The notes below the pieces were generated by a model. That model saw nothing but the letters and a program-made list of their open reading frames with translations. It did no database searches and had not been told where the DNA came from. From Rhizobium tropici CIAT 899 (lineage in GTDB: Bacteria; Pseudomonadota; Alphaproteobacteria; Rhizobiales; Rhizobiaceae), in NCBI RefSeq assembly GCF_000330885.1, contig NC_020062.1:1682374-1746373 (forward strand): a stretch of 64,000 bases of DNA, in the 5' to 3' direction. This document shows, one piece after another, positions 34,541 through 43,557 of the stretch. Numbering within the stretch: position 1 is the stretch's first letter; each line of letters opens with the position of its first letter. Made by a program: the position numbers and the translations under genes.

Positions 34541-36024
34541 GGCTGGCCTCCACGCGCGAAGAAGGGTTTCAGCGACCGATAGAGATCGCAGTAGTCGGCA
34601 TAGATCCGGTCGCCGGCGGCAACACCTTCGGGCGAAGGCTGAAGTACCGCGCCAAAACGCACGGAAGCCGCGGCATCGTCCCACACCGCAATACCGGAGC
34701 CTGCCGCCGCCACCCAGGCCGCGCCAATCGACGAGCCGAAAGCGTCGGACAAGACGTGGATCGGCTGGCCGCAGATATCGGCGACGATCTGCATCCAGAC
34801 ACGGCTTCGGCTTCCCCCGTCGGATGCGATCAGCCGCGTTGCGGGGCGCCCCGTTTCCGAAAGCACATCAAGATGATGGCGGAAGCCGCAGGCAATCGCC
34901 TCCAGCGCCGCGCGCCACATATGGCCGCGCGTGTGACCGAGACTGAGGCCTGTGATCGTACCGCGCGCCAACGGGTCATGAATCGGTGTCTTCTCGCCGA
35001 GAAAATAGGGCAGCGCGCGCACGCCGTCCGCGCCGGCAGGCACGGTCGCCGCTTCCTGGTCGAGCTGCTTTAAAACATCGTCGCCTTCCGAGCCGCCGAT
35101 GAGGCCGGCAAGCCATCTGAGAAGCGAGCCTGAGGAAGCCATGCAGCCGTTCGGCGCATAAAGGCCGGGAACGAGATGGTAATCGAGGAAAAGCCGGCGG
35201 TCGGGCTCCGGCCGGCCGGCAATGGCGATGATGTCGCCTGCCCCACCAAATTTGAGGAGGACATCACCGGCCTGCGTCAGGCCGGCCGCTAGCGCAGAGG
35301 CGATATGGTCGGCGGCTCCACCGAAGACAGGCAGGCCTTCCGGCAGGCCAGTCAGTTCCGCCGCCTCCGCCGTCACCGCGCCGATGACCTCATGCGAGGC
35401 GACCAGCTCCGGCAGGACGCCGGAGCGAAGTCCCGACAGCGCCACGAGGTCGTCCGCAATCCGGTGATCGTCAAGATCGATGAAGCCCGCTTCAAGCGCC
35501 CAGTTGCGCTCGACCGTCAGGCGGCCGGTCAGGTGCATATTGATGAAATCATAGGAGCCGAAGACATGAGCGACCCGGCGATAGACATCCGGCTCATGCG
35601 CCCTCAGCCATTGCAGTTTCGGGGCAACCAATTGCTGGGTCAGGCCCTGGCCTGTGCGGCTGAGGAAACGCTCCTCGTTCAATGCCGCTTTCATGGCTTC
35701 GACTTCCGTCCCGCAACGCGCATCGCTTTGCTGGATGCTCGGGCGAAGCACGCGGCGTTCGTGATCGAGCAGCACCACAGCCGGCAGCATGCCGGTGACG
35801 CAGACACCGGCGAGTTCGCATTCCTCAGGCAAGCGCGTGATCATCTCCCGCACCACGACCTGCGTGTTCGCCCACCATTGCCCGGGATCGGCCTCGGCAA
35901 AGCCGGGATGCGGCGAGGACAAGCGCGAGGGGCGCGAGGCCGAGGCCAGCGGTTCGCCGGCCTCCGACATCGCTACCGCGATCGTCGAGGTTGTACCGAT
36001 ATCGATGCCGATGAACACTGGCAT
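34537..36024 (-). CDS. FGGY-family carbohydrate kinase
   Basis: 495 residues. The N-terminal ATP/sugar fold starts IGIDIGTTSTIAVA. The central acid is in GGAADHIASALAAG, and the C-terminal FGGY signature appears as LEAIACGFRHHLDVL with ASDGGSRSRVWMQIVADI. It resembles xylulokinase or gluconate kinase relatives but not closely enough to name the sugar. It phosphorylates the imported polyol or ketose in the cytoplasm. It is third in an operon with SDR, ATPase and HAD genes. Confidence 0.9.
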   Translation of the reverse strand: MPVFIGIDIGTTSTIAVAMSEAGEPLASASRPSRLSSPHPGFAEADPGQWWANTQVVVREMITRLPEECELAGVCVTGMLPAVVLLDHERRVLRPSIQQSDARCGTEVEAMKAALNEERFLSRTGQGLTQQLVAPKLQWLRAHEPDVYRRVAHVFGSYDFINMHLTGRLTVERNWALEAGFIDLDDHRIADDLVALSGLRSGVLPELVASHEVIGAVTAEAAELTGLPEGLPVFGGAADHIASALAAGLTQAGDVLLKFGGAGDIIAIAGRPEPDRRLFLDYHLVPGLYAPNGCMASSGSLLRWLAGLIGGSEGDDVLKQLDQEAATVPAGADGVRALPYFLGEKTPIHDPLARGTITGLSLGHTRGHMWRAALEAIACGFRHHLDVLSETGRPATRLIASDGGSRSRVWMQIVADICGQPIHVLSDAFGSSIGAAWVAAAGSGIAVWDDAAASVRFGAVLQPSPEGVAAGDRIYADYCDLYRSLKPFFARGGQP

Positions 36025-36038
36025 GGCGGAAGAACCTT

Positions 36039-37202
36039 TCAGTCGCGGATCGCGTTTTCGGTCTCGGCGTCGAAGAAATGCAGTTCTGCGGGATTGACCG
36101 ACAGGGATAGCGTCTCGCCGAGGCGAAGCGCATACGTCGCCGGAACAGAGGCACGCAATCGAGGTCCGGAAAGCGAAACCTCGTCGGCTTCCGCCGTCAC
36201 CTCCTCCAGCTTGCCAGCCCCGCCGATATCGAGATGGACAAGTTTCGTAGCACCGAAATCCTCAATGAAGGCGATCGTTCCTTCAATGCGCCCGAAACAG
36301 GGGGCAACGGCGTCTGTGGCGCTCAACGCTTCGGCACGCACGCCGACAATGATCTCCTTGCCGACATGACGCAAAAGCGCCGGACGCGCGGCAACGACAG
36401 GCTCGGGCACCGGCAGGCTGAACCCGCCGGCGGCAGCAGCCAGACCGCCCTCGCTGCGCACCAGGGTGGCTTTCAGGAAGTTCATCGACGGCGTACCGAT
36501 GAAACCGGCAACGAAGAGATTGGCGGGCGTGTCGTAAAGCGCACGCGGCGTGCCGAGCTGCTGCAAAGCACCGGCGCGCATCACGGCGACGCGATCACCC
36601 ATGGTCATGGCCTCGATCTGATCATGCGTGACGTAGACGGTGGTAATGCCGCTCAACTTCTGCAGCCGGGCGATTTCGGCCCGCATCTGGCCTCGCAGCC
36701 GCGCGTCGAGATTGCTTAAAGGTTCATCCATCAAAAACGCCTTCGGCGCGCGCACCAATGCACGGCCCATCGCCACGCGCTGTCGCTGACCGCCGGAAAG
36801 CTGCCCCGGCTTGCGGCCGAGATAGGCATCGAGTTCGAGAAGCTTGGCCGTTTCCCTGACCTTGCGGTCGATCTCGGTCTTGTCGACGCCGCGCACGGAC
36901 AGGCCGAAGCCGATATTCTCGGCGACCGTCATATGCGGATAAAGCGCGTAAGACTGGAAGACCATTGCAATGTCGCGGTCGCGGGGCGCAAGGCCGTTGG
37001 CGACGGTATCGCCAACCAACAGGCGGCCGCCAGTGATATCCTCAAGACCCGCAATCATTCGGAGAGCGGTCGACTTACCGCAGCCGCTCGGGCCAACTAG
37101 AACCAGAAACTCACCATCCTCGATGGTGAGATCGAGGTGCTGGATTGCCGCATATCCGTCCGGATAACGTTTTTCCACTCCCTCAAAGACGATGGATGCC
37201 AT
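36039..37202 (-). CDS. Carbohydrate ABC transporter ATPase, UgpC type
   Basis: 387 residues. Walker [10 protein letters not shown], signature [14 protein letters not shown], Walker [14 protein letters not shown] and switch [13 protein letters not shown]. The C-terminal TOBE domain is longer than average and ends in [16 protein letters not shown]. It is separated from its likely partner permeases (32028-33805), which are on the opposite strand, so the importer is encoded by two convergent operons. Confidence 0.92.
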   Translation of the reverse strand: MASIVFEGVEKRYPDGYAAIQHLDLTIEDGEFLVLVGPSGCGKSTALRMIAGLEDITGGRLLVGDTVANGLAPRDRDIAMVFQSYALYPHMTVAENIGFGLSVRGVDKTEIDRKVRETAKLLELDAYLGRKPGQLSGGQRQRVAMGRALVRAPKAFLMDEPLSNLDARLRGQMRAEIARLQKLSGITTVYVTHDQIEAMTMGDRVAVMRAGALQQLGTPRALYDTPANLFVAGFIGTPSMNFLKATLVRSEGGLAAAAGGFSLPVPEPVVAARPALLRHVGKEIIVGVRAEALSATDAVAPCFGRIEGTIAFIEDFGATKLVHLDIGGAGKLEEVTAEADEVSLSGPRLRASVPATYALRLGETLSLSVNPAELHFFDAETENAIRD

Positions 37203-37244
37203 GATCTCTCCGATATGATGCGGCTTGGGCGGCCGGCTAGCCCG

Positions 37245-38024
37245 TCAGGTCATATAGACGCCGCCAGTGACGTTGACGCCCTGACCGGTCATGAAACGGG
37301 CGGAATCCGAGCAGAGGAAAACAACGACATCGGCGACGTCCTCGGGCGTCTCCAGCCGACCGAGCGGCGTCTGGGCGATGTAGTCTTCAACGACACGTTC
37401 AGGACTGACGCCGCGCAGTTTGGCTTCCCAATCGATCTCGCGCTCCTGCATGCCGGTCTTGACGAAACCCGGGCAGACGGCATTGACGCGGATGCCTTTC
37501 GAGGCCAATTCGCGGGCAAGCGCCTGTGTCCAGCCGAGAACGGCGAACTTGCTGGCGGAGTAATGGGCCAGAAGCGGCGCGCCGACCTTTGCGGCAAGCG
37601 AGGCCGTGTTGACAATCACCCCCTGGCCCTGCGCCACGAAGCGGCGCGCAGCGATCTGGTTCGTCAGAAAGATGCCGCGTGTATTGATGTCGAAGTTGAA
37701 GTCCCACTCCTCGTCGGTGATCTCCAGCGCATGCTGCATGGTGGAGACACCGGCATTGGCAATCAGTATATCGTAGCCGCCCATGATATCGGCTGCTTGC
37801 GCGAATGTCTTTTCTACGGAGGAACGTGAACGGACATCGATCTCCAGAGCGTGGCCCGAAATCGATTGTGCGGCTGTGTTCGCCGCGTCCAGATTGATGT
37901 CGCAAATGGTGATCTTGACGCCTTGTTTCGCCAGCGCCTGCGCGATTGCGCGGCCTATTCCACTGCCTCCGCCGGTGACGATCGCCTTTAATCCCTCGAG
38001 CTCCGCGAATTTAGGATGTCCCAC
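37245..38024 (-). CDS. Short-chain dehydrogenase/reductase of the carbohydrate cluster
   Basis: 259 residues from a GTG at 38024 with GGAG nine bases upstream. ATGs at 38051 and 38060 lie in the AT-rich promoter without sites. The cofactor motif is IVTGGGSGIGRAIA, and the ANAGVS loop and the catalytic YSASK (with the serine in NTASLAAKV) are intact. Classical SDRs oxidise polyols or reduce ketoses. It is first in the operon SDR-ATPase-kinase-HAD and divergent from the DeoR regulator. An initial oxidation of the imported polyol, then phosphorylation by the FGGY kinase, is a reasonable order. Confidence 0.88.
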   Translation of the reverse strand: MGHPKFAELEGLKAIVTGGGSGIGRAIAQALAKQGVKITICDINLDAANTAAQSISGHALEIDVRSRSSVEKTFAQAADIMGGYDILIANAGVSTMQHALEITDEEWDFNFDINTRGIFLTNQIAARRFVAQGQGVIVNTASLAAKVGAPLLAHYSASKFAVLGWTQALARELASKGIRVNAVCPGFVKTGMQEREIDWEAKLRGVSPERVVEDYIAQTPLGRLETPEDVADVVVFLCSDSARFMTGQGVNVTGGVYMT

Positions 38025-38194
38025 GAACCATATCTCCGACCTAAACAACATCGCGATCATATAGCAACAAAAACTTACAAATCAATCGAAATTTATGTTT
38101 GAATTTGTTCACTTTCTGAGTTAATCACTAATTATGTAATGGGAGGCCGGGCTTCGGAGGTATGCGCATGCAAACACCAACCGACCTTATCTAA

Positions 38195-39064
38195 ATGAAA
38201 GACAGACCAATGATCACAGGCCATGACGCTGAAACGCTGACAATCGAAAAGACGAAAGTTCTTGCGCGCACGCGCCGGGCCTTCATCTTGGATGCGCTGG
38301 CCGAAACGGGCGCTGTATCCGTCTCGGAAATCGCTGCGCAGCTCGGCGTGTCCGAAATGACTGTGCGGCGCGACCTGACCGAACTGGAAAAGGAAGGCCG
38401 GCTTGCCCGCACCCATGGCGGAGCGGTGAGCACCGATCTTACCGCAATTGCCGAACCCGGCCTGTCCGCAACCATCTCGCGTCTCAACGAGCCGACCTTT
38501 CAGGCTCGTCTTGCCAAGAACGCATTGCCGAAGCGGTTGATTGCGGAAGCGGCGGCACAAGTCGCTGCTGGGCTTCGCACCATTGCGCTCGATGTCGGCA
38601 CAACAACATTCCTGCTTGCCCGGTTGCTCGCCGGCCAGCAGCATGTGAAATTCTTCACCAACAGCGTGCGCAACGCCACCCAGCTTGGGGAAGGCCTGGC
38701 GGAAGTCTACCTGCCGGGTGGACGCATGAGAAACGATGAGTTGTCGATCTCCAATGCGACGGCGATTTCCCAGTTCGAAGCACTTTGGTTTGACATCGTC
38801 TTTGTCGGTGTTTCCGGGCTGACGTCGGATGGTATTTACGACTATTCCTTCGATGATACGGAGATGAAGCGCGTCTATCTCCGCCGCTCGACAAAAAAGG
38901 TCGTTCTCTGCGACGCATCGAAATTCGATTGCATGTCGCTCGTCCACATCGCGCCGCTTTCACAATTCGACATGCTGATCACCAATGCATCGCCGCCGCC
39001 CGAACTGGCCGAAGCGCTTGAGGCTGCCAAGGTCGAAGTGATGGTCGCCGGCTCGCCCTCCTGA
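38195..39064 (+). CDS. DeoR/GlpR-family transcriptional regulator
   Basis: 289 residues with an N-terminal extension of about 25. The winged helix is RRAFILDALAETGAVSVSEI, AAQLGVSEMTVRRDLTELEK then RTHGGAV, diagnostic of DeoR. The C-terminal DeoR sensor domain holds IALDVGTTTFLLARLL and LSISNATAISQF. It is a phosphosugar-responsive repressor by family rule. It is divergent from the SDR operon and probably controls it and the importer. Confidence 0.92.
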   Translation: MKDRPMITGHDAETLTIEKTKVLARTRRAFILDALAETGAVSVSEIAAQLGVSEMTVRRDLTELEKEGRLARTHGGAVSTDLTAIAEPGLSATISRLNEPTFQARLAKNALPKRLIAEAAAQVAAGLRTIALDVGTTTFLLARLLAGQQHVKFFTNSVRNATQLGEGLAEVYLPGGRMRNDELSISNATAISQFEALWFDIVFVGVSGLTSDGIYDYSFDDTEMKRVYLRRSTKKVVLCDASKFDCMSLVHIAPLSQFDMLITNASPPPELAEALEAAKVEVMVAGSPS

Positions 39065-39118
39065 AACGTCCGGTTTGTGAAAACCCGCTTTCTCTAACGC
39101 CCAATTTCGGAGCTTTCG

Positions 39119-39919
39119 ATGGTTTTTGATTTTTTTGGTGACAAGAAGAAGGTCATCATTGCCATGGCGCATATCGGCGCCCTGCCGGGTTCGCCGAATT
39201 ATGATCCGAAAGGCGGCCTCTCGAAGCTCATCGACGACGTGATGGAAGATATTCGCGCGCTGCAGGAAGGCGGCGTCGATGCCATCATGTTTGGCAACGA
39301 GAATGACCGGCCTTACGAGTTGAAAGCACCTCCGGAAGGTATTGCTGCGATGACGGCGATCGTCCAGGCTGCAAAGGCAGAACTCAGGATTCCCTTCGGC
39401 GTCAACTATCTCTGGGATCCGACAGCCAGCGTCGCCATCGGTGCCGCCACCGGCGCAAGCTTCGTGCGTGAGATCTTCACCGGCGTCTTCGCCTCCGACA
39501 TGGGTATCTGGGCGCCGGATTGCGCGACGCCGGCGCGGCTACGCGCCAAGCTCGGCCGCACCGACATGAAGATGCTGTTCAACATCAATGCGGAATTCGC
39601 CCATTCGCTCGACCAGCGTCCGATCGAACTCCGCGCAAAGAGCGCCGTCTTTTCCTCGCTGGCCGATGCCATCCTTGTATCCGGCCCGCTGACCGGTCAG
39701 CCGGTCGACCAGTCCGGCCTGCGCAAGGTCTGTGAAGCCGTGACGGATGTTCCCGTTTTCGCCAATACGGGCGTCAACAAGGATAATGTCACCGGCATCC
39801 TCTCCTGCGCCAGCGGCGTCGTCATCGGCACGCATTTCAAATACGAGGGCAATACCTGGAACAAGGTCGAGCCCGCCCGCGTCAAGCGCTTCATGGACGT
39901 CGTCGGCACTATTCGCTGA
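39119..39919 (+). CDS. BtpA/SgcQ-family TIM-barrel protein
   Basis: 266 residues. Segments IIAMAHIGALPGSPNYDP, GGVDAIMFGNENDRPYELK and FANTGVNKDNVTGILSCASGVVIGTHFK place it in the BtpA/SgcQ family, a TIM barrel of uncertain reaction. One member is needed for photosystem I accumulation in cyanobacteria and another sits in the E. coli sgc sugar cluster. It is 54 bp after the DeoR gene, so cotranscribed with it. An aldolase, lyase or nucleosidase-like step in this pathway is a guess. Confidence 0.88.
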   Translation: MVFDFFGDKKKVIIAMAHIGALPGSPNYDPKGGLSKLIDDVMEDIRALQEGGVDAIMFGNENDRPYELKAPPEGIAAMTAIVQAAKAELRIPFGVNYLWDPTASVAIGAATGASFVREIFTGVFASDMGIWAPDCATPARLRAKLGRTDMKMLFNINAEFAHSLDQRPIELRAKSAVFSSLADAILVSGPLTGQPVDQSGLRKVCEAVTDVPVFANTGVNKDNVTGILSCASGVVIGTHFKYEGNTWNKVEPARVKRFMDVVGTIR

Positions 39920-40305
39920 CGACGCCCTGGCTCAAAAGCCTCCATCTTATAAAGTCATGAGTGGAGTGACGATGTGGACGCCTCCACACCAGCGACGGAG
40001 TCCACATAGGGAGTACCCGAGGAGGAAGCTTGGAAAATCATCATAGTTCCAATCTCTTCGTGGGCTCGGCGGTTTCTGAGAGGGGGCGTCCGCGCGGATA
40101 CACGGCCGACCCTATTTATCATCATGACGCAATCCCGATTTCCACCAGAGCCTGCCTCTTATTCGCCATGACCTGCTCGATCGCCGCCTCCAGCGAACAG
40201 GCCGACAATCTCTCCCACCAGCCTGCAGCCGTGCGGTCGCTGGCCGCGGCGGGTATCGAACGTCATTTCCTCCTGCCGAAATACAAGCTCGCATGATCAA
40301 GGGTA
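39920..40305. other. Intergenic region with inverted repeat, no certain gene
   Basis: ATGTGGAC (39972-39979) and GTCCACAT (40000-40007) form an 8 bp inverted repeat. After GAGGAGG (40019-40025) a TTG at 40030 opens an 88-codon frame to 40296, ending LPKYKLA. It has no recognised motif and may be random or a decayed gene tail, so it is not called as a gene. Confidence 0.35.
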
Positions 40306-41154
40306 TCATCTTTGAAACTCAGGAAAATCGGCGCTGCGAGTCACATCGCTCCACTCGTCGAAATTCTTCCGAAGTGTTTCAAGGCGCTTGTAGGCCAGAT
40401 CCAGAGCAGAGCCTCCCAAGAGGAGCCGCAGGGGAGGCGCTTTCGATTCAACCGCCATCTGGATAGCCGCCGCGGCGCGGGCGGGATCGCCCGGCTGATT
40501 GCCGGAAACCGCCTTCGTCGATATCCGACGCTTTCCTGCCGTCTCGGCATAATCATCAATGACGATGGGAGATTCCGCCATCGAGCTTCCAGCCCAGTTG
40601 GTGCGAAATGCGCCGGGTTCGACAATGGTTACCTTGATGCCGAGCGGCGCGACCTCTTGGGCGAGAGCCTCTGAAACGGCCTCGACTGCAAATTTTGTGG
40701 CGTGGTAGTAACCGGTCGCCGCGAATGCCATGAGCCCGCCAAGCGAAGAAACGTTTACAATATGACCGCTTCTGCGCGCCCGCATGGCAGGCAAGGCTTC
40801 TTTCGTAACATCGATGAGCCCGAAGAGGTTGGTGTTGAACTGGCTGCGAACACCTTCCTCGTCTCCCTCTTCGATCGCTGCGAGATAGCCGTAGCCGGCA
40901 TTGTTGACGAGAACATCGATCTGACCGAACGTCGAGAGCGTTTCGGCAACAGCGCTCCTGATCGTCGAGCGATCGGTGACATCGACTTTCAGCGCGAGCG
41001 CTTGCCCCTTGAACTGGTTGGCGAGCCCGGCCAGTTGCGCGGGGTTCCTTGCCGTCAGGACCACCCGGTAACCGAGACCGAGCACGTGTTTTGCGATCTC
41101 GAAGCCGAGGCCATTCGAGGCGCCGGTAATGAACCATACGGGTTTATTCGTCAT
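40306..41154 (-). CDS. Short-chain dehydrogenase/reductase
   Basis: 282 residues. Cofactor motif ITGASNGLGFEIA, NNAGYG loop, catalytic serine in NVSSLGGL and YYHATK. The long C-terminal extension after IVEPGAFRTNWAG is typical of the classical SDR group often labelled oxidoreductase/3-oxoacyl-ACP-reductase-like with unknown natural substrate. It is divergent from an AraC regulator with 192 bp between starts, which suggests control by that protein. Confidence 0.9.
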   Translation of the reverse strand: MTNKPVWFITGASNGLGFEIAKHVLGLGYRVVLTARNPAQLAGLANQFKGQALALKVDVTDRSTIRSAVAETLSTFGQIDVLVNNAGYGYLAAIEEGDEEGVRSQFNTNLFGLIDVTKEALPAMRARRSGHIVNVSSLGGLMAFAATGYYHATKFAVEAVSEALAQEVAPLGIKVTIVEPGAFRTNWAGSSMAESPIVIDDYAETAGKRRISTKAVSGNQPGDPARAAAAIQMAVESKAPPLRLLLGGSALDLAYKRLETLRKNFDEWSDVTRSADFPEFQR

Positions 41155-41346
41155 TTTCGATCATCCTTCTGATTTGCTAACGACCATGGCTGCAGAGCCG
41201 GTGTCAGGACCGGTTGCCATTGACGAAAGATACAAACCGAAGAACGGGCGCGTTATGGCGAAACACCCAATCTTTCGTACGATCCTACCAAATCTCCTGA
41301 CACCGCCTATATTGGAGGCTCTGCCGGTAGATCGTGGAGAAACGGG

Positions 41347-42285
41347 TTGAGTATCAAGGAAGAGCTTGCCGCCATCATTGATCGACACGCTGCCGCGCCG
41401 AAACAAAAAACCCCAATCGCTGGTCTTTCGATCTTTAAGGTCGAAGCGCCGACCCTTCCTGTTGAGAGCATTTACACTCCCCGCCTCTGCGTTGTGATCC
41501 AGGGCCGAAAGGAAATTTTGCTGGGCGGTCGTGCGTTCGAAGTTGATGACACGCAATACTTCATCGCTTCAGTGAATTTGCCGGTTTCGGCCCGGATAAC
41601 CGCTGCTTCCAGCGACCACCCGCATTATGCGCTCTCATTTGAACTTAACCGGCAGGACCTGGCCGAACTGCTTCCGAATGTCGCGGTCCGCCCTGCTGCA
41701 GCGCACAGAGAGGGTCTGTCGCTAGGGCGGCAGACAGAAGACATCTTGGGCGCACTTCATCGCCTCATACTGCTTCTCAACCGCCCGGAGGATCTGCCCG
41801 CGCTTCTCAAGCCAGCAACGACTGAACTCTATTACCGGCTTCTCCGGAGTGAGCATGGTGCAACATTAAGAGACTACGCCACAATGGACACGAAGATCGC
41901 CCAGATTGGGAGGGTCACCTCGTGGATAAAGGAGCATTACAATAAGCCTATGACGATCGGCCTGCTTGCCGACCTTGCAGGCATGAGTGCGACATCACTT
42001 CATCGCCATTTCAAGGCGACAACACTGATGACTCCGCTTGAATATCGCACGCATGTCAGGCTTCAGGAGGCGCGCAAACGCTTGCTGACTGGCGGATCGA
42101 GTGCCCGAACAGTCGGCTTCGAGGTCGGCTATGACAGCCAGACGCAGTTCACGCGCGAGTACAGACGCTTGTTCGGCCGGCCACCCGTCCGGGACGCCGC
42201 CTATCTGAAGGGCATCGGGCCGTCTAATCCTGCCCGACAAGTTGGCGTGGCGGAAGCGTCAGCGGAGCGCCCGTTAAAGATCTGA
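41347..42285 (+). CDS. AraC-family transcriptional regulator
   Basis: 312 residues starting at a TTG (41347) with GGAG seven bases upstream. The N-terminal cupin-like effector part (residues 10-150) has VESIYTPRLCVVIQGRKEILLGG. The C-terminal double helix-turn-helix reads MTIGLLADLAGMSATSLHRHF and ARTVGFEVGYDSQTQFTREYRRLFG. This layout is that of the AraC_N group, which often regulates an adjacent SDR or aldo/keto reductase. The divergent SDR is the probable target. Confidence 0.92.
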   Translation: MSIKEELAAIIDRHAAAPKQKTPIAGLSIFKVEAPTLPVESIYTPRLCVVIQGRKEILLGGRAFEVDDTQYFIASVNLPVSARITAASSDHPHYALSFELNRQDLAELLPNVAVRPAAAHREGLSLGRQTEDILGALHRLILLLNRPEDLPALLKPATTELYYRLLRSEHGATLRDYATMDTKIAQIGRVTSWIKEHYNKPMTIGLLADLAGMSATSLHRHFKATTLMTPLEYRTHVRLQEARKRLLTGGSSARTVGFEVGYDSQTQFTREYRRLFGRPPVRDAAYLKGIGPSNPARQVGVAEASAERPLKI

Positions 42286-42305
42286 GCGAGTGGAGTCTTT
42301 CAACG

Positions 42306-43427
42306 ATGAGATCTGAGCTTCAATTGACCCGTTCTGCAGCTGGACTGACGCTTGACCGATGCTCCTCCGTTGGAATGGGCGGCGCGGCGCTGGCAAGCCG
42401 TGCATGGGCGTTGCCCCGCTCGCCTCTGAATCCGCGCACTCTGATCACGCCTCGTCAGACAACCCGCTTCGTCGAATGCGGACCTACGGAGGGTCCGCTG
42501 ATGATCTTCCTCCACGGCTGGCCGAGCATCGGTTTGATGTGGCGCGCCCAGATGGAGGCCTTCGCCGCCGAGGGATGGCACTGTGTTGCCCCTGACCTGC
42601 GCGGCTACGGCGGTTCTTTCGCACCCGCAGCCAACGACGCTTACACAATCAAGCAAGTCGCTTTGGACATGGCGGAACTCCATGACCATCTGGGCGGCAG
42701 GCCGGCGATCTGGGTTGGCCACGACTGGGGCAGCGTCGTGGCCGGCGCGTTGGTCGCCCATGAGCCCAATCGCAGTCGTGGCGTCGTGCTGACCTCACTT
42801 GCCTATCAACCGGGCGGCCACGCCCTGCACACGATCGTTCCATTGGTCGACAGGACAATTTACCCCGCCGACCAATATCCGGATGGCCAATGGGATTACC
42901 ACCGCTACTACACGACTCATTTCGACGTCGCGATCGCCGACCTCGATGCCGACAAACGGGCATCGCTGGCATCGATCTTTCGCTCAGGCAGCCCAGAAGG
43001 CATCGGCAAGGTTTCGCCGAACGCGATGGTCACCCGAAACGGTGGCCGTTTCGGTGCTGCTCGCAGGGCTCCGCCGGCCCAACCCGATCCCGCTTTGTGG
43101 CCCGCCGCGGATTTCGAGGTCTTGGTGAGTGCGTTCAAGACTCACGGCTTCCGCCCCGCCTGCGCCCGGTACATGAACGATGACGCCAACATAGCTTACG
43201 CTCGCGAGGCCCCCGATGGCGGCCGCCTGTCGCAGCCGGTCCTGTTCATCAACGGTGACTTCGATCAGATCTGCACCATCAACGGAAATCACCAGGGCGA
43301 TCCGATGCGCCGCGCTTGCCCAGACCTCACCGTGACGAGCGTGGCCGGCGGCCATTGGCTGCCACTGGAGCGCAAGACTGAACTCGTCGAGATCATCAGT
43401 ACATGGCTTCATAACGAAAACCTTTGA
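42306..43427 (+). CDS. Alpha/beta hydrolase, epoxide hydrolase-like
   Basis: 373 residues. FLHGWPSIGLMWRAQM gives the HGxP oxyanion motif. VGHDWGSVVAGALVA is the nucleophile elbow, with Asp as nucleophile, the mark of epoxide hydrolases and haloalkane dehalogenases. INGDFDQICT and a late histidine in VAGGHWLPLE complete the triad. The first 40 residues carry no clear signal. It is 20 bp downstream of the AraC gene and probably cotranscribed. Confidence 0.86.
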   Translation: MRSELQLTRSAAGLTLDRCSSVGMGGAALASRAWALPRSPLNPRTLITPRQTTRFVECGPTEGPLMIFLHGWPSIGLMWRAQMEAFAAEGWHCVAPDLRGYGGSFAPAANDAYTIKQVALDMAELHDHLGGRPAIWVGHDWGSVVAGALVAHEPNRSRGVVLTSLAYQPGGHALHTIVPLVDRTIYPADQYPDGQWDYHRYYTTHFDVAIADLDADKRASLASIFRSGSPEGIGKVSPNAMVTRNGGRFGAARRAPPAQPDPALWPAADFEVLVSAFKTHGFRPACARYMNDDANIAYAREAPDGGRLSQPVLFINGDFDQICTINGNHQGDPMRRACPDLTVTSVAGGHWLPLERKTELVEIISTWLHNENL

Positions 43428-43557
43428 TGGCGAGGGGACGAGCATGAGAACGGATTTGAAAGGCATGAGCAGCAAAGTGCATAACACGCTCGTCGATGCG
43501 CCAAAGCAGTCCGTTACCAAAGGCCCCGCCTTTCAAACCGGCAGGGCGCAAGAGCAT

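Noticed and set aside
35305..36369. Plus-strand frame of 354 codons opposite the FGGY kinase
   Set aside because: Antisense shadow; the minus strand encodes an intact kinase.
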